DNA of 64,000 nt, taken from Bryoerythrophyllum caledonicum (taxonomy: Eukaryota; Streptophyta; Bryopsida; Pottiales; Pottiaceae). The position numbers and the translations under genes are program-made. How positions within the stretch are numbered: the first letter of the stretch is position 1; each line of letters opens with the position of its first letter. The notes under the pieces were generated by a model. The model saw nothing but the letters and a program-made list of their open reading frames with translations. It was not told the origin of the DNA and searched no databases. Positions 62,179-64,000 of the stretch are shown one piece after another. The DNA lies in contig OZ020514.1 of the NCBI GenBank assembly GCA_963971425.1, positions 28,880,602-28,944,601 on the forward strand, in the 5' to 3' direction.

Positions 62179-63639
62179 CTTCGAAGTCATGTAGTTTAGT
62201 TTCCGGAATCTATCATGTTGTTCTGAAATAACAAGAATTTATCAAAGTAGTTCAGCTTTGGTTTGCATGTATCGATGTGAACTTGAATATAAGGTCGGCT
62301 AGAAAGAAGAACAAGAGCTCTTGACCTTCACAACGAAGTGAAGATCATCACCAGTTCCGACGACACTTATGCTCTCTGGAGCGAGTTCATATCGTCATAC
62401 GCGCAGGGCGAGCTGATTGATGTCGACTCAACAGACCTCCGCAAGATGAAGGACAAGAATTCTTGGAAAGCTGCGAAGGATGGGGTGCTCAACCAAGAAT
62501 TCTTCAAGTGGCTCGGCAACATGTTGGAGTCCGATCACTCGAAGATGCTTCTCCACATCCTAAATGGCAGTGGAGAAAAGCGGACGTGGCGATGGCCGAA
62601 GCTGGTAATCAAGCAGCCTACTCAGTGCACGAGAGTTGCTACACTGTGAAGGAGTGGGTTGAGCGGCGCAAGAGAAAGTAGCTAGTCAGGAGGGAGTTGT
62701 GCAAAATCAAACCCTCTCTTGCTTTTTTTGATGCCGTAGGAATCTTCAGACCGGACCGCTGGAAGCAGTCCAAGAAGGATTACTTCATCTTGTCAGCAAT
62801 GATGCGCGTCCTGCTTGAGCAATCGGAGGAGATCTTCTTTACGGAAGAGAAGATGCTCAAGAGCATGAACAAGAAGGCTGAAGAGCTCTCTCCCTACGCG
62901 AAGGCCTTCTTCAAACAATTTTTGGAGAAGCGGTCCAGCTTCACGAAGCCTCTTGGATCAGCATTTTTCCGGAAGAACAATGCGGTGACAAATACGCAAG
63001 GGCAGTGGCCTGCAAACTCATGGCCGAGAGGTTCACATGTACGACTGGGGGTGATCGACTTCCGCTTCCTCCCAGGTTATATGCAGAAGGCGACAATCGG
63101 GGTGCTAAACCCCTTCTTTACAGACTTCATGAAGACGTTGAAGAGTGGACGAATGTCGGGCCTTATGTAACCAGAGGTCTAGATCTAGATACGCGGTGAC
63201 CATGAGGCCGAGGTCCAGGCATTTGCTGAGCTTGTGAGTTTTCCTTGGGTCGAACATTACAAGAAGTGCGCGGCGTCTTATGTTCAAGGGAAGCACGAGC
63301 GTTTGGGCAACGTGGCAGTAGGCAGCAAGCCATTGAAGGAGCCTGTCATGATGATTTGGATCACCTAGAAGGCAAGGAATTAGTACATTGGAGTTTGCGA
63401 CGAGTTCAAGTCGCCGAATCATGCCGCCAATGATGACAATCGCAAGTATCGGGAGCTGGATTTACGTGTGAACAATGGAGAGTTCACGATGGAGTTCTAC
63501 TTCCAGATACTGGGAATGTTGTGCAAGCCTGGTGATCTTTTCAGCGTTTGGCGGATCAAAAATCCTTATTGCAGCAGTGGTTAGTGCTTCTGAATTTTTT
63601 AAATTTTGTCGTTGTTGTCTACCGTATCATTCTATTGTC

Positions 63640-63815
63640 AAATCAACTCGATTGGAGTTGAACATGCGGCGTGGAATCACGTGCTGCATGATTAGCTCGA
63701 CTCGAGTTGAACATGTAGTGTGGATTCAAGTGCTACATGATTAGCTCGACTCGAGTTGAACATGCATCGTGGATTCAAGTGCTGCATGTTCAGCTCGACT
63801 CAAGCTGATTCTGCT
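63640..63815. repeat. 48-bp tandem array with four palindromes in the last A2 intron
   Basis: Palindromes at 63645-63667, 63687-63716, 63735-63765 and 63784-63812 are 48-49 bases apart. They are joined by the phrase GTGGATTCAAGTGCTGCATG. All lie inside the intron that starts at 63580. In A4 the intron at the same codon position also contains palindromes. Confidence 0.85.
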
Positions 63816-64000
63816 AGGCCGTTGCCTTGTCATTGAGTTCTTATATCTGTTTGAAATGTCTGCAACTGAACGCTCTGAAGATATTTAGAATCTGCAAAAA
63901 CAACGATAGCGCTGCATATGCTGCGAAGGCGCGCATGGCCTTGACGCTCGATAAGGTCGACTTGGTGGAGGCAAGGTATCATGTTGACATTAAAAGAAAA

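Larger units (their letters stand above)
60590..64000 (+). pseudogene. A2: most complete copy of the family-A gene, runs off the window
   Basis: Exon 1 (from the acceptor AG at 60588-60589 to the donor at 62003) encodes an acidic start, a Ser/Arg linker ending QPRRSTATDTQRRK, YEKFWAECQDYFVFPNQAKR, and CFVVWSLDKEKLRR ... NRVNHFSIFKPPW. A two-palindrome intron follows. Exon 2 (about 62255-63579) carries TYALWSEFISSYAQGELID, FFKWLGNML and KAFFKQFLEKRSSFT. It continues with VIDFRFLPGYMQ, LNPFFTDFMKTLKSG, PWVEHYKKCAASY and MLCKPGD, then, after a one-base shift, FSAFGGSKILIAAVV. Donor GTTAGT at 63580; the last exon starts near 63900 (MALTLDKVDLVEARYHVD). Stops (60688, 60763, 60879, 61062, 61737) and frameshifts (near 60810, 62311 and 63535) inactivate it. 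Product unknown; see the methyltransferase finding. Confidence 0.7.

Overview
This window is nuclear DNA of a land plant. The evidence is one GT-AG spliced leucine-rich-repeat receptor kinase gene, a decayed Ty1/copia retrotransposon, telomere-like TTTAGGG repeats and long AT-rich intergenic DNA. The degraded transposon content and the kinase sequence would fit a seedless plant (moss, lycophyte or fern), but the sequence alone does not settle the lineage. All functional assignments come from reading the sequence and recalling families; no database search was run.

Layout. 1-9.4 kb and 43.4-64 kb are occupied by copies of what looks like an undescribed two-gene transposable element. One gene (called 'A' here) was found in four relics: A1 1-2714 minus, A4 7820-9420 plus, A3 43810-47480 minus, A2 60590-64000 plus. 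It encodes an unrecognised protein. Its C-terminal part has a linear order of motifs resembling beta-class DNA amino-methyltransferases (an LKxGG strand region, then KPGDxxxxFGGSK). The other gene ('B') encodes a DUF7869-like (RNase H-fold, probable transposase) protein. Two nearly identical copies lie in opposite orientation: B1 4195-6873 plus and B2 50188-52866 minus. They sit inside a 4791-bp inverted repeat (2994-7784 versus 49277-54067) that aligns with no net insertion or deletion. At the left end A1 and B1 are divergently arranged around a palindrome-rich spacer; at the right end B2 and A2 are divergent but separated by about 6 kb. A more distant DUF7869 relic is at 33.86-35.14 kb, and a possible relative of unknown type at 36.1-36.9 kb.

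The most striking signal is a roughly 31-bp palindrome, core AGCTCGA-n-TCGAGCT, repeated dozens of times. It lies in A introns, in the A/B spacer (as a 123-bp-period tandem array) and in the flanks of B, and is seldom seen elsewhere. Older copies carry a different core (TTTAGCTCAA...TTGAGCTAAA) in which both arms changed together, so the dyad itself appears to be conserved.

The centre holds the one gene that looks intact: an LRR receptor-like kinase of the Arabidopsis At1g12460/At1g62950 type (17950-20696, four exons, 803 residues, catalytic HRD replaced by HLN). A 28-bp perfect palindrome centred on a CACGTG G-box lies about 820 bp upstream. A decayed copia element with LTRs occupies 23658-28694. 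The remaining stretches (10-16.7, 20.7-23.6, 29-33.8, 37.4-43.4, 54-58.9 kb) are AT-rich or low-complexity DNA with tandem repeats, a fold-back element, a GC-rich block at 38-40.5 kb and no recognisable gene.
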